A stretch of 64,000 nt of DNA from Streptomyces sp. BK340 (GCF_007827595.1 NZ_VISR01000018.1:62001-126000), one strand, 5' to 3'. Counted from the first letter of the stretch, positions 8,652-17,670 are shown. Numbers and translations: made by a program. The notes: generated by a model from the sequence alone, not told the origin.

Positions 8652-10352
8652 TCACTCCACGCCGATGAGCAGCAGCGCCCCCTGCCGGCCGCCCCGGTAC
8701 ACCACCGTGTCCACCGCGAGGTAGGCATCGCGCACGCGTGCCTCCAGGCGGTCGGCGACGCTCTCGGGCGCCTCGTCGCCCACGACGAGGGTGACCAGCT
8801 CGCCGCCGGCCTGGAGCATGCGGTCCAGGACGGTCTCGGCGGTGGCGGTGACGTCCGGCCCGATCACCGCCACGTCCCCGTCGATCAGGCCCAGGACGTC
8901 CCCGGCCTGGCAGATGCCGGCCGTCGTCCAGGACTGCCGTTCCGCGACGACGACCTCGGCGTACCGGGTGGCGCCCGCCGCCGAGGTCATCTGGACGACG
9001 TCCTCGTCGAAGCGGCGCTCCGGCTCGTGCACGGCGAGCGCGGCGATGCCCTGCACGGCCGAGCGGGTCGGGATCAGAGCGACCCGGATGCCCTCGGTGC
9101 GGGCCTGCTCGGCGGCCGCGGCGGCCGTGTGCCGCAGCTCGGCATCGTTGGGCAGCAGCACGACCTCGCGCGCGTGGGCCCGCCGTACGGCCTGCACCAG
9201 CTCCCCGCTGGCGGGCGGCTCCCCGGGGCGCGCGAGGACGGCGGTGGCGCCGGCCTCGCTGTACAGGCCCGCCAGGCCCTCACCGGGCACGACGGCGACG
9301 ACCGCCCGCTGGGCCCGCTCCCGCGGCGGCCGCTCGCCGCCGGTGTGCACGTCGCCGAGCCCGAAGTGCGTGATCCGGATCCGGTACGGCCGGCCGGCCT
9401 CGACGCCCGCCTCCACGGCGGCGCCCGCGTCGTCGACGTGCACGTGGACGTTCCACAGCCCGTCGCCGCCGACCACGACGAGGGAGTCCCCGAGGGGGTC
9501 GAGCCGCTCCCGCAGCCGGGCCACGGCCTCGTCGCCGGCCTCCAGGAGATAGATCACCTCGTAGGCCGGTCCGCCGTCCTCGGCGCCCTCGGCGCACAGG
9601 TCCGCCGCGCAGACGGCACCCGCGCGCGCGGGTGCGTCGGAGACGGCCGCGGCCACGGGGACGGCCTCCGGTGCCTTGGGGGCCTCGCGCACCGGCTCCC
9701 CCGTGCACGCCTCCACCAGCGCCCCCAGCACGGCCACGAGCCCCCGGCCGCCCGCGTCGACCACCCCGGCCCGCTCCAGCACGGCCAGCTGCCCCGGAGT
9801 CGCCGCCAGGGCCGCCCTGGCGCCCTCGTAGGCGGCCCTCGCGACCGTCCCGCAGTCGCCCTCGGCTCCCTCGGCGGCGTCCGCCGCGGCCGAGGCGACC
9901 GTCAGCACGGTGCCCTCGACCGGGTGGGCCACGGCCTCGCGGGCGGAGTCGGCGGCCTGCCGCAGGGCGAGCCGCAGCCCCGCGCCGTCGATGCGGGACC
10001 CGTCACCGGACTTCGCCTCGGCAAGGACCTGGGCCATGCCGCGCAGCAGCTGGGCGAGGATCGTCCCGGAGTTGCCCTGAGCCCCGATGAGCGCGCCGTG
10101 GGCCATCGCGTGCACGGCGTCCGCGAGCGAGGGCTCCTGCGTCCCCGTCCCGTACCCGGCGAACACGGCTTCCACGGCGGTCGCCGCCGACTCCAGGGTC
10201 AGGTAGAGGTTGGTCCCGGTGTCCCCGTCGGCCACGGGATAGACATTGATCGCGTCGATCTCCTCGCGCGCCCGTCCCAGCGCCCCCAGCGCCAGACCGC
10301 ACCAGGCGCGCACCGCGAGAGCATCGAAGAATGTCTGCGGCACCTGCGCCAC
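8652..10352 (-). CDS. DAK2/DegV-linked phosphatase-kinase, FakA/YloV-like
   Basis: A 566-residue protein. The N-terminal DhaL-like domain (about residues 1-200) carries NVYPVADGDTGTNL, with the Asp residues that bind Mg-ADP in dihydroxyacetone kinases. It is followed by a FakA-like middle and C-terminal domain (about 300-566). Family members of this layout include FakA, which phosphorylates fatty acids held by DegV-type FakB proteins. No fakB is in the window, so the substrate is not established. The GTG at 10352 gives MAQVPQTFFDAL and has a good ribosome site (GGGAGG, 5 nt away). The frame is open further upstream but lacks family-like sequence. It is divergent from rpmB. Confidence 0.85.
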   Translation of the reverse strand: MAQVPQTFFDALAVRAWCGLALGALGRAREEIDAINVYPVADGDTGTNLYLTLESAATAVEAVFAGYGTGTQEPSLADAVHAMAHGALIGAQGNSGTILAQLLRGMAQVLAEAKSGDGSRIDGAGLRLALRQAADSAREAVAHPVEGTVLTVASAAADAAEGAEGDCGTVARAAYEGARAALAATPGQLAVLERAGVVDAGGRGLVAVLGALVEACTGEPVREAPKAPEAVPVAAAVSDAPARAGAVCAADLCAEGAEDGGPAYEVIYLLEAGDEAVARLRERLDPLGDSLVVVGGDGLWNVHVHVDDAGAAVEAGVEAGRPYRIRITHFGLGDVHTGGERPPRERAQRAVVAVVPGEGLAGLYSEAGATAVLARPGEPPASGELVQAVRRAHAREVVLLPNDAELRHTAAAAAEQARTEGIRVALIPTRSAVQGIAALAVHEPERRFDEDVVQMTSAAGATRYAEVVVAERQSWTTAGICQAGDVLGLIDGDVAVIGPDVTATAETVLDRMLQAGGELVTLVVGDEAPESVADRLEARVRDAYLAVDTVVYRGGRQGALLLIGVE

Positions 10353-10608
10353 CTGCGCCTCCCTGACTCGCTGGACGTGGACGCAGCGTAGACCCCGCAG
10401 TGGTGTGCTCCGGAAGAGGGCCGGGAGCGGGCCCCTGAGCTGCCATGGTAGTTTCGTTGTGCTGGCGCAGTCGTTGTATGCTGCTCCGGTTGCCCGATCC
10501 ACATCGGGCCGTTCCCCTGGCAACGCCACCAAGATCTCTGATCCTACGATCTCGATCCCGGCAAGCCGGGATTATCCGTAAGTGCATCTGAAGTCTTTGG
10601 AGTGACCC

Positions 10609-10794
10609 GTGGCTGCCAACTGCGACGTCTGCGGCAAGGGGCCGGGCTTCGGCAACAACATCTCGTTTTCGCACCGCCGTACGTCCCGTCGCTGGAACCC
10701 GAACATCCAGCGTGTGCGTACCGTGGTCGGCGGGACGCCGAAGCGCGTGAACGCTTGCACCTCGTGCATCAAGGCCGGCAAGGTCTCGCGCTGA
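10609..10794 (+). CDS. rpmB: 50S ribosomal protein L28, zinc-binding (C+) form
   Basis: A 61-residue large-subunit ribosomal protein, MAANCDVCGKGPGFG...CTSCIKAGKVSR. The two CxxC pairs (Cys5/8 and Cys48/51) form a zinc site, marking the C+ paralogue. Streptomyces normally carry a second, C- copy under Zur control elsewhere. The GTG start at 10609 follows TTTGGAGTGACCC, with GGAG 7-8 nt upstream. The gene is monocistronic and ends in a strong hairpin with a U run at 10875-10905. Confidence 0.96.
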   Translation: MAANCDVCGKGPGFGNNISFSHRRTSRRWNPNIQRVRTVVGGTPKRVNACTSCIKAGKVSR

Positions 10795-10802
10795 CGCTAC
10801 AT

Positions 10803-10838
10803 CCCCCACTCTCGAGTTCGCTCGGGCTGGGGGACCCC
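10803..10838 (+). repeat. Streptomyces palindromic repeat (CCCCCA...TCGCTCG...TGGGGG family)
   Basis: The rpmB 3' region contains CCCCCACTCTCGAGTTCGCT continuing to CTGGGGGACCCC. It can fold into a hairpin with a TTCG loop. The same family occurs at 61567-61611, inserted inside a coding gene, where the minus strand reads CCCCCAAGCTCTCGGCTTCG and then CTCGACCAGGGGG. Related copies are recalled as common between genes in Streptomyces genomes. Confidence 0.7.
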
Positions 10839-10874
10839 ATCCGCGCGCGGCCACTGCCTGGTCCGCTGCACAGA

Positions 10875-10905
10875 GCCGGTCCACCTGAGGGTGGACCGGC
10901 TTTTT
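10875..10905 (+). terminator. Rho-independent terminator of rpmB
   Basis: A 10-bp perfect stem GCCGGTCCAC / GTGGACCGGC with a 5-nt loop is followed by TTTTT. It lies 80 nt after the rpmB stop and before the convergent end of thiD. Confidence 0.9.
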
Positions 10906-10971
10906 GCCGTACCCGCGCCCGCTTCCGTTCCTGAACCGCCCGGGCGCCGAACGACTCAGTCCTTGAACGGC

Positions 10972-11781
10972 TCAGTTCCTGAACCGCCACCCGTGATCCA
11001 CCGGCCCGATCCCCGCTCCCAGCGCGAACCCGGCGGCGATCGCCCCGGTGACGTACTCCTTGGCCGCCGTGACCGCCTCCGGCACGGCCAGCCCCTTCGC
11101 CAGTCCCGAGGCGACCGCCGAGGCGAGTGTGCAGCCCGTGCCGTGCGTGTGCCGGTTGTCGTGGCGGGGTGCTCGCAGCCAGTGCTCCGCGGAGCCGTCC
11201 GTCAGCAGGTCCACTGCCTCGTTCCGGCCCGTCCGCCCCGCGTCCGCGGACAGATGACCGCCCTTGATCAGCACCCACCGCGGCCCGTACTCCAGCACGG
11301 CCGCCGCGGCGCGTCGCATGTCGTCCTCGGACTCGACGTGGACCCCCGTGAGTTGGGCCACCTCGTCGAGGTTCGGCGTCGCCACGGTCGCCGCCGGGAG
11401 GAGCTTCGTGCGGACCGAGTCCAGCGCGGAGGCGGCCAGCAGCGGGTCGCCGTGCTTGGAGACGCCGACCGGGTCCACCACGGCCGGCGCGTTCGTGCCG
11501 GAGATCAATTCGGCGACCGCCTCGACCAGTTCGGCCGAGGCCAGCATCCCGGTCTTCACGGCCTGTACGCCGATGTCGTCCACGACACTGCGGTACTGGG
11601 CCCGCACGGCCTGAGCCGGCAGCTCCCAGGCGCCCTGCACCCCCACGGAGTTCTGCGCGGTCACGGCCGTGATCACGCTCATCCCGTGCACGCCGAGCGC
11701 CAGCATGGTCTTCAGGTCGGCCTGGATGCCCGCGCCGCCGCCGGAGTCGGAGCCGGCCACCGTGAGAACCCGGGGAATCAC
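10972..11781 (-). CDS. thiD: Hydroxymethylpyrimidine/phosphomethylpyrimidine kinase ThiD
   Basis: A 269-residue ribokinase-fold enzyme that phosphorylates HMP and HMP-P in thiamine synthesis. It opens with RVLTVAGSDSGGGAGIQAD, the ThiD N-terminal substrate/nucleotide motif. It has VKTGMLAS (about residue 77), a VLIKGGH segment, and the anion-hole/catalytic signature THGTGCTLASA (about 213-223). The GTG start at 11781 overlaps the thiL stop (GTGA), so the two thiamine kinases are translationally coupled. ThiD and ThiL act at different steps of the same pathway. Confidence 0.95.
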   Translation of the reverse strand: MIPRVLTVAGSDSGGGAGIQADLKTMLALGVHGMSVITAVTAQNSVGVQGAWELPAQAVRAQYRSVVDDIGVQAVKTGMLASAELVEAVAELISGTNAPAVVDPVGVSKHGDPLLAASALDSVRTKLLPAATVATPNLDEVAQLTGVHVESEDDMRRAAAAVLEYGPRWVLIKGGHLSADAGRTGRNEAVDLLTDGSAEHWLRAPRHDNRHTHGTGCTLASAVASGLAKGLAVPEAVTAAKEYVTGAIAAGFALGAGIGPVDHGWRFRN

Positions 11782-12743
11782 GACTCTATGTCCCCGAAGT
11801 GGTCCCAGCCGCCCTTGCTGGTCCAGGGCGCCCCGTCGACCGTCACCTGGGGCAGCGCCGAGGGGTTGAGGACCTCGCCGATGACCTTCCAGCGGGCCGG
11901 CAGCTTGGCGTCCGGCGGGAAGGTGGCCACGATCGCGTGGTCCTCTCCCCCGGTCAGCACCCACTGCAGCGGGTCCACGCCCACGGCCTGCCCGATGTCG
12001 TTCATCTGCGTGGGAATGTCGATCGCCCCGGAGCGGATGTCGATACGGACCTTGCTGGCCTCGGCGATGTGCCCGAGGTCGGCGATCAGTCCGTCGCTCA
12101 CGTCGCACATCGCGGTCGCGCCGAGCGCGGCGGCGGCCGGACCCGCGTGGTACGGCGGCTCGGGGCGGCGGTGGGCCTCGACGAAGGCGCGCGGGGAGCG
12201 GAAGCCGCGGGAGAGCACCGCATAGCCGGCCGCTGACCAGCCCAGCCAGCCCGTGACGGCCACGAGGTCGCCGGGCTGGGCTCCGGCGCGGGTCACCGGC
12301 TCCTGGTTGCGCAGATCGCCGAGCGCGGTGATCGACACCGTGATCGTGTCCCCGCGTACGACGTCACCGCCGACCACGGAGGCCCCGGCGACCTGGCACT
12401 CGTCGCGCAGTCCGTCCATCAGCTCGCTGGGCCAGGTGACCGGGAGTTCGGCCGGGACGACCAGGCCGAGCAGCAGCGCGGTCGGGACGGCGCCCATCGC
12501 GGCGATGTCCGCGAGGTTCTGCGCCGCGGCCTTGCGGCCGACGTCGTAGGCCGTGGACCAGTCGCGGCGGAAGTGCCGCCCCTCCAGCAGGATGTCGGTG
12601 CTCGCCACCACCCGGCGGTCGGGCGCGGCGATCACCGCGGCGTCGTCGCCGGGGCCGATCCGGACCGCCGGGGTGGTGGTGAGACGGGAGGTGAGCTCCC
12701 TGATGAGCCCGAACTCCCCTAGCTCACCGACAGTGCCCTTCAT
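11778..12743 (-). CDS. thiL: Thiamine-monophosphate kinase ThiL
   Basis: A 321-residue enzyme of the AIR synthase/PurM fold that converts thiamine phosphate to thiamine diphosphate. It shows GPGDDAAVI (about residues 30-38), STDILLEGRHF (about 49-59), the N-terminal Gly/Asp ATP-Mg motif, GGDVVRG (about 128-134), CDVSDGLIADLGHIA (about 204-218) and LTGGEDHAIVATFP. The ATG at 12743 gives MKGTVGELGEFGL, with AGGGGAG upstream; an earlier in-frame ATG ten codons before is less likely. It heads the thiL-thiD operon. Confidence 0.95.
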   Translation of the reverse strand: MKGTVGELGEFGLIRELTSRLTTTPAVRIGPGDDAAVIAAPDRRVVASTDILLEGRHFRRDWSTAYDVGRKAAAQNLADIAAMGAVPTALLLGLVVPAELPVTWPSELMDGLRDECQVAGASVVGGDVVRGDTITVSITALGDLRNQEPVTRAGAQPGDLVAVTGWLGWSAAGYAVLSRGFRSPRAFVEAHRRPEPPYHAGPAAAALGATAMCDVSDGLIADLGHIAEASKVRIDIRSGAIDIPTQMNDIGQAVGVDPLQWVLTGGEDHAIVATFPPDAKLPARWKVIGEVLNPSALPQVTVDGAPWTSKGGWDHFGDIES

Positions 12744-12950
12744 GACCCTTGCTCCCCTTCTGTCCCTTGCCATGTGCCCGGTCGCGCGTCATCAGTGTCC
12801 CCGATACGGTCGAGGTGACCGTCAACTTCTGTCGTGCCTGCACCCTGGCGCGCAAGCCCGGTTCCCGCAGGTCTCCCCGCGAGGAGCGGCGACGCGATAC
12901 CGTGGCGTTCCTTTTCCCCACATGATCCTCGTGGCCGCCCTGGAGGTTCC

Positions 12951-13184
12951 GTGGTACAGGCGTACATCCTGATCCAGACGGAGGTCGGCAAGGCGTCGAC
13001 CGTCGCCGAGACGATCACCAAGATCCCTGGAGTGATCCAGGCCGAGGACGTGACGGGTCCGTACGACGTCATCGTGCGCGCTCAGGCAGACACCGTCGAC
13101 GACCTCGGTCGCATGGTGGTCGCGAAGGTCCAGCAAGTGGACGGCATCACCCGCACCCTGACCTGCCCGGTCGTGCATCTGTAG
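12951..13184 (+). CDS. Stand-alone Lrp/AsnC-type ligand-binding (RAM) domain protein
   Basis: A 77-residue protein equal to the C-terminal RAM domain of Lrp/AsnC regulators (VQAYILIQTEVGKA, IPGVIQAEDVTGPYDVIVRAQ, ITRTLTCPVVHL). It has no helix-turn-helix. Such stand-alone domains form alpha-beta sandwich dimers that bind small molecules, usually amino acids; the ligand here is unknown. The GTG at 12951 follows TGGAGGTTCC, a strong ribosome site. It is divergent from thiL. Confidence 0.9.
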   Translation: MVQAYILIQTEVGKASTVAETITKIPGVIQAEDVTGPYDVIVRAQADTVDDLGRMVVAKVQQVDGITRTLTCPVVHL

Positions 13185-13204
13185 CCCCCGTCTACGCTTG
13201 GCCG

Positions 13205-13720
13205 GTGAACATCTTCCGTCACCGGCCTCTCGGCCTGCTCGCGCCCGCGCTGCTGATCGCGGCCGCGGGCTGCTCAAGCGCAGACGACAGCGCCACGGTG
13301 GCGGTTCCCAGCCCCGACGCGAAGACGGCGAAGGTGTGCCGGGATCTGCACCGGGTGCTGCCCGAGAAGCTGGACGGACGGGGACGTCACGACCCCGAGC
13401 CCCGGTCCGCCTACACGGCGGGCTGGGGAAGCCCGGCGATCATACTGCGCTGCGGTGTCGCACGGCCGCCGAAGATGGTCGACCCGAAGGTGGCCGAGGG
13501 CGGGGACCGGGACGCAGTGGCCGGCGGGGTGGACGGCGTCGACTGGCTGATGGAGAAGCAGGGCGACGGCACCTGGCGGTTCACCACCGCGAGCCGCGTG
13601 GCCTATGTGCAGGTGAGCCTGCCCGAGGGGATGTCCGGGCCGGACGCCACTCCGGTGCTCACCGGACTCGCTTCGGCCGTGAAGAAGGCGATCCCCGAGG
13701 GGATCGCCTCCATGCGATGA
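13205..13720 (+). CDS. DUF3515 family lipoprotein
   Basis: A 171-residue secreted lipoprotein. The signal peptide MNIFRHRPLGLLAPALLIAA ends in a lipobox AAGC, so Cys23 would be lipidated. The mature part matches DUF3515 as recalled (CRDLHRVLPEKLDGRGR, WGSPAIILRCGVARP, VDWLMEKQGDGTWRFTTASR). Function is unknown. Start GTG at 13205. It is convergent with ddl, with a 15-nt gap. Confidence 0.85.
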   Translation: MNIFRHRPLGLLAPALLIAAAGCSSADDSATVAVPSPDAKTAKVCRDLHRVLPEKLDGRGRHDPEPRSAYTAGWGSPAIILRCGVARPPKMVDPKVAEGGDRDAVAGGVDGVDWLMEKQGDGTWRFTTASRVAYVQVSLPEGMSGPDATPVLTGLASAVKKAIPEGIASMR

Positions 13721-13735
13721 CAGCGGTGGTGCGGG

Positions 13736-14893
13736 TCAGCGCAGCCCGGTCGAGCGGCGCAGCGCGGCCTGCACCAGGCGGTCCACCAGCTCCGGGTAGC
13801 CGATGCCGGTGGCCTGCCACATCTGCGGGTACATCGAGATGGGCGTGAAGCCGGGCATGGTGTTGATCTCGTTGATCACGAACTCGCCGTCCTCGGTGAG
13901 GAAGAAGTCCGCGCGGACCAGACCCTCGCAGGAGGCCGCGTCGAACGCCTCGACCGCGAGACGCCGCACCTCGGCGGTCTCCTCGTCGGTGAGCGGCGCC
14001 GGGACGATGCCGGGCGTGGAGTCGATGTACTTGGCCTCGAAGTCGTAGTACGCGTGCGCGTCCGGCGGCGGGATCTCGGCCGGGACGGAGGCGCGCGGCC
14101 CGTCCTCGAACTCCAGGACGCCGCACTCGATCTCGCGGCCGCGCAGCGCGGCCTCCACCAGGATCTTCGGGTCGTGCCGCTGCGCCTCGGCGATCGCCTC
14201 GTCCAGGCCGGAGAGGTCGTCGACCTTGGTGATGCCGATCGACGAACCCGCGCGCGCGGGCTTCACGAACAGCGGCCAGCCGTGCTCGCCGGCGAAGTCG
14301 ACGATCTTCTTGCGGGCCGCGGACTCGTCCTGCGCCCACTCGCGCGGCCGGATCACCACGTACGGGCCGACCTTGAGCCCGAAGGAGGTGAACACCCGCT
14401 TCATGTACTCCTTGTCCTGGCCGACGGCCGAGGCGAGCACACCCGCGCCCACGTACGGGATCCCGGAGAGCTCCAGAAGGCCCTGGAGGGTGCCGTCCTC
14501 GCCGTACGGGCCGTGCAGCACCGGGAAGACCACGTCGACCTCGCCGAGGGCCTTGGGCACGGAACCGGGCTCGCTGTAGACGACCTCGCGGCTGGCGGGG
14601 TCGACGGGGAGCACCACGCCGCCCTCGTCCGACTCCGCCAGTTCCGCCACATTGGGGGTACGGCGGTCGGTGATGGCCATCCGCTCCGGCTCGTCCGCCG
14701 TCAGGGCCCAGCGGCCGTCCGCGGTGATACCGATCGGCAGGACGTCGTACTTCGTCCGGTCGATGGCCTTGAGGACGGCGCCGGCGGTGACCACGGAGAT
14801 CCCGTGTTCGGAGCTGCGCCCGCCGAACACGACGGCCACGCGAGGCTTGCGGGACGGCTGCTCAGGGCTCTGGGGGAGGTTCTCGGTGCTCAT
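13736..14893 (-). CDS. ddl: D-alanine--D-alanine ligase
   Basis: A 385-residue ATP-grasp ligase that makes the D-Ala-D-Ala terminus of peptidoglycan precursors in the cytosol. It contains VVFGGRSSEHGISV (N-terminal, about residues 20-33), LHGPYGEDGTLQG, the ATP-grasp loop KPARAGSSIGITKV (about 203-216), RGREIECGVLE, and the metal site FVINEINTMPGFTP (about 343-356). The omega-loop reads YYDFEAKYIDS, with a Tyr as in ordinary D-Ala-D-Ala ligases. It lacks the His seen in VanA-type D-Ala-D-Lac ligases, so it should be a normal, vancomycin-sensitive enzyme. Start ATG at 14893. Confidence 0.96.
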   Translation of the reverse strand: MSTENLPQSPEQPSRKPRVAVVFGGRSSEHGISVVTAGAVLKAIDRTKYDVLPIGITADGRWALTADEPERMAITDRRTPNVAELAESDEGGVVLPVDPASREVVYSEPGSVPKALGEVDVVFPVLHGPYGEDGTLQGLLELSGIPYVGAGVLASAVGQDKEYMKRVFTSFGLKVGPYVVIRPREWAQDESAARKKIVDFAGEHGWPLFVKPARAGSSIGITKVDDLSGLDEAIAEAQRHDPKILVEAALRGREIECGVLEFEDGPRASVPAEIPPPDAHAYYDFEAKYIDSTPGIVPAPLTDEETAEVRRLAVEAFDAASCEGLVRADFFLTEDGEFVINEINTMPGFTPISMYPQMWQATGIGYPELVDRLVQAALRRSTGLR

Positions 14894-14952
14894 ATCGCGT
14901 TGAGAGTACCCGTTGGTAGAGCCCCGATACAGCGTCGACTCAGGGGGTTCGC

Positions 14953-15963
14953 TCAGCGTCGCTCGGGCTTCGCGCTGCGCGACATCAGCTCCTTCAGGGC
15001 GACCACCGGCGGCTTGCCCTCGTGCACGATGTCCACGACCGTCTCGGCGATCGGCATCTCCACACCGTGCCTGCGGGCCAGATCGGCCACGGACTCGCAG
15101 GACTTGACGCCCTCGGCGGTCTGCTTGGTGACCGCGATGGTCTCCTCGAGGGTCATGCCCTTGCCGAGATTGGTGCCGAAGGTGTGGTTGCGGGACAGCG
15201 GCGAGGAGCAGGTGGCCACCAGGTCACCGAGGCCCGCGAGGCCGGAGAAGGTCAGCGGGTCGGCGCCGAGCGCCATGCCGAGCCGGGTGGTCTCGGCGAG
15301 GCCGCGGGTGATGAGCGAGCCCTTGGCGTTGTCGCCCAGGCCCATGCCGTCGGCGATGCCGACCGCGAGGCCGATGACGTTCTTGACCGCGCCGCCGAGT
15401 TCGCAGCCGACCACGTCGGTGTTGGTGTACGGCCGGAAGTACGGCGTGTGGCAGGCGGCCTGGAGCCGCTGGGCGACCGTCTCGTCGGTGCAGGCGACCA
15501 CGGCGGCGGCCGGCATGCGGGCGGCGATCTCCCGGGCCAGGTTGGGGCCGGTGACCACGGCGATGCGGTCGGCGCCGACCTTGGCGACGTCGTCGATGAC
15601 CTCGCTCATGCGCATGGTGGAGCCGAGTTCGACGCCCTTCATCAGGGAGACGAGCACGGTGCCGGGCGCGAGCAGCGGGGTCCACTCGGCGAGGTTGGCG
15701 CGCAGGGTCTGGGAGGGCACGGCGAGGACGGTGAAGTCCGCGTCCCGCAGGGCCTCTGCGGCGTCCGCGGTGGCGCGCAGGTTCTCCGGGAGTTCGACAC
15801 CTGGCAGGTAGTCGGGGTTGGTCCGCGTCGAGTTGACCGCCTCGGCCAGCTCGGGACGGCGGGCCCACAGGGTGACCTCGCAGCCCGCGTCGGCGAGGAC
15901 CATGCCGAAGGCGGTGCCCCACGAGCCGGTACCCATGACGGCGGCCCGGACAGGCTTGCTCAC
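14953..15963 (-). CDS. gpsA: NAD(P)H-dependent glycerol-3-phosphate dehydrogenase GpsA
   Basis: A 336-residue enzyme that reduces dihydroxyacetone phosphate to sn-glycerol-3-phosphate, the first step of phospholipid synthesis. It has the Rossmann motif MGTGSWGTAFG (about residues 10-20), VLAVPSQTLR, TGPNLAREIA, the catalytic Lys segment GGAVKNVIGLAVGIADG and SGLAGLGDLVATCSSPLSRN. The GTG start at 15963 overlaps the plsC stop (GTGA, 4 nt), so it is coupled to the acyltransferase that uses its product. Confidence 0.96.
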   Translation of the reverse strand: MSKPVRAAVMGTGSWGTAFGMVLADAGCEVTLWARRPELAEAVNSTRTNPDYLPGVELPENLRATADAAEALRDADFTVLAVPSQTLRANLAEWTPLLAPGTVLVSLMKGVELGSTMRMSEVIDDVAKVGADRIAVVTGPNLAREIAARMPAAAVVACTDETVAQRLQAACHTPYFRPYTNTDVVGCELGGAVKNVIGLAVGIADGMGLGDNAKGSLITRGLAETTRLGMALGADPLTFSGLAGLGDLVATCSSPLSRNHTFGTNLGKGMTLEETIAVTKQTAEGVKSCESVADLARRHGVEMPIAETVVDIVHEGKPPVVALKELMSRSAKPERR

Positions 15964-16754
15964 TTGCCGTGCCCTTCTGTCTGCTTGTCCTGCGTGTTCT
16001 CCTGCGCCTGCGGCTTCACCTGCGCATGGGTGCGGCGCCGCTGCTCCAGCCGCTCCCGGCGCGGGTCGTACGGCGTCGCGGGGGCCTTCTCGCCGCGGAT
16101 CTCCTCCAGCTGGCGGGTGATGGCGGCCATGATGACCTCGGTGGCCTCCTTGAGGAGTTCCGGGGTCATCTCCTGGTCGTAGAAGCGCGAGAGGTCCACC
16201 GGCGGGCCCGCGAGGACGTGGTGGGTCTTGCGCGGGAGGAGGTGGGGCTTCTTGGCGTAGGGCGGCAGCAGTTCGTTGCAGCCCCACTGGGCGACGGGGA
16301 TCACCGGGCACTTGGTCTGCAGTGCCACCCGGGCGGCACCGGTCTTGGCGGTCATCGGCCAGCCGTCCGGGTCGCGGGTCAGGGTTCCCTCGGGGTAGAA
16401 CGCGACGCACTCGCCGCGCTCCACGGCCTCGATGGCGGCCCGGAAGGCACTGAGCGCGTCCGTGCTCTCGCGGTAGACCGGGATCTGCCCGGTGCCGCGC
16501 ATCGCGGCGCCGACGAATCCCTTCTTGAAAAGTCCGCTCTTCGCCAGGAAACGCGGAACCCGTCCGGTGTTGTACTGATAGTGCGCGTACGCGAAGGGAT
16601 CCACGTGGGAATTGTGGTTGACCGCGGTGATAAATCCGCCGTCGGCCGGAATGTGTTCCATTCCATGCCAGTCCCGCTTGATCAGAACCACCAGCGGCGG
16701 TTTGCAGAGGACCGCTGCGAAGCGGTACCAGAACCCGATTCTGCGGCGGGACAC
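15960..16754 (-). CDS. plsC: 1-acyl-sn-glycerol-3-phosphate acyltransferase (PlsC family)
   Basis: A 264-residue membrane-associated acyltransferase. It has the catalytic HX4D box as NHNSHVD (about residues 48-54), the substrate loop FYPEGTLTRD (about 123-132) and a PVIPVAQWG segment. It esterifies lysophosphatidate, or a related acceptor, in phospholipid synthesis, next to gpsA. The C-terminal tail is polar and Gln/Lys-rich. The GTG start at 16754 (MSRRRIGFWYRF) has GAGGAAGG 7 nt upstream; the open frame continues far upstream without family-like sequence. Confidence 0.92.
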   Translation of the reverse strand: MSRRRIGFWYRFAAVLCKPPLVVLIKRDWHGMEHIPADGGFITAVNHNSHVDPFAYAHYQYNTGRVPRFLAKSGLFKKGFVGAAMRGTGQIPVYRESTDALSAFRAAIEAVERGECVAFYPEGTLTRDPDGWPMTAKTGAARVALQTKCPVIPVAQWGCNELLPPYAKKPHLLPRKTHHVLAGPPVDLSRFYDQEMTPELLKEATEVIMAAITRQLEEIRGEKAPATPYDPRRERLEQRRRTHAQVKPQAQENTQDKQTEGHGK

Positions 16755-16953
16755 GCGGACACCTTCCTCTAGGACTTGCTCGGGGCCCGGGGGCCGCACA
16801 AGTGTCGCCCCAGGCCGCCGGTCTGTCGAGAACACCGTACGCCCGCCTGTCACCGACCACCGCCCTTCCCAGGCGCTTCGCGCCCCTCCCCGATCCCGGA
16901 GTGCCGGATGCCACGGGGGACAATGAACGCGACAAGAGAGGGGCGGTACGCCG

Positions 16954-17592
16954 GTGCACTGGACCTTGGTCATCCCCCTGAAGCCTCTGGCGCGGGCCAA
17001 GAGCAGGCTCTCCGACACCGCCGGCGACGAGGTGCGCCCCGGGCTGGCCCTCGCGTTCGCGCAGGACACGGTGTCCGCGGCGCTGGCGTGTCCGGCGGTC
17101 TCGGATGTGGTGGTCGTCACGGACGACGCGCTGGCCGGCCGGGAGCTGGCGGCACTGGGCGCCCGGATCGTCCCGGACGCACCGGCAAGCGGCCTGAACG
17201 CCGCTCTGGCGCACGGGGCGGCCACCGTAAGGGAAATGCGACCCGGTGCCGCGGTGGCGGCCCTGAACGCCGATCTTCCGGCTCTGCGCCCGCTGGAATT
17301 GTCCCGGGTGCTGAGTGCCGCGGCCGAATTCCCGCGCGCCTTTCTCGCGGACGCCGCCGCCCTCGGCACCACGCTGCTGGCCGCGACCCCCGACCAGGAA
17401 TTGCGGCCCGCTTTCGGCACGGATTCCCGGGCCCGCCACCGCACCTCGGGCGCGCGGGAACTCGACCTCACCGAGGTCGATTCGGTACGCCAGGACGTGG
17501 ACACCGGTGAGGACCTGCGCGCGGCGCTGGCCCTGGGCGTGGGCAGGCACACGGCGGCGGCGTCGGCAGGGTTATTGATTCCGGGGGCGTGA
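16954..17592 (+). CDS. cofC: 2-phospho-L-lactate guanylyltransferase CofC
   Basis: A 212-residue nucleotidyltransferase of the MobA-like fold. It opens WTLVIPLKPLARAKSRLS, the CofC/FbiD signature. It has VVVVTDD (about residues 49-55), ASGLNAALAHGA (about 77-88) and LNADLPAL (about 106-113). It makes the guanylated precursor (LPPG or EPPG) used to build coenzyme F420. The GTG start at 16954 is 200 nt from the divergent plsC start. No other F420 gene is in the window. Confidence 0.92.
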   Translation: MHWTLVIPLKPLARAKSRLSDTAGDEVRPGLALAFAQDTVSAALACPAVSDVVVVTDDALAGRELAALGARIVPDAPASGLNAALAHGAATVREMRPGAAVAALNADLPALRPLELSRVLSAAAEFPRAFLADAAALGTTLLAATPDQELRPAFGTDSRARHRTSGARELDLTEVDSVRQDVDTGEDLRAALALGVGRHTAAASAGLLIPGA

Positions 17593-17670
17593 GGTGCCCG
17601 GTACGGGGGGCCTGGTGGGGGCGGGTTCCGCTCGCCTGCGGCAACCGTGCAACCGGCGGGACCGCGACTC

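Noticed and set aside
10454..10482. Promoter for rpmB with -10 TATGCT
   Set aside because: A TATGCT box is present at 10477-10482, but no acceptable -35 box lies at 16-19 nt.
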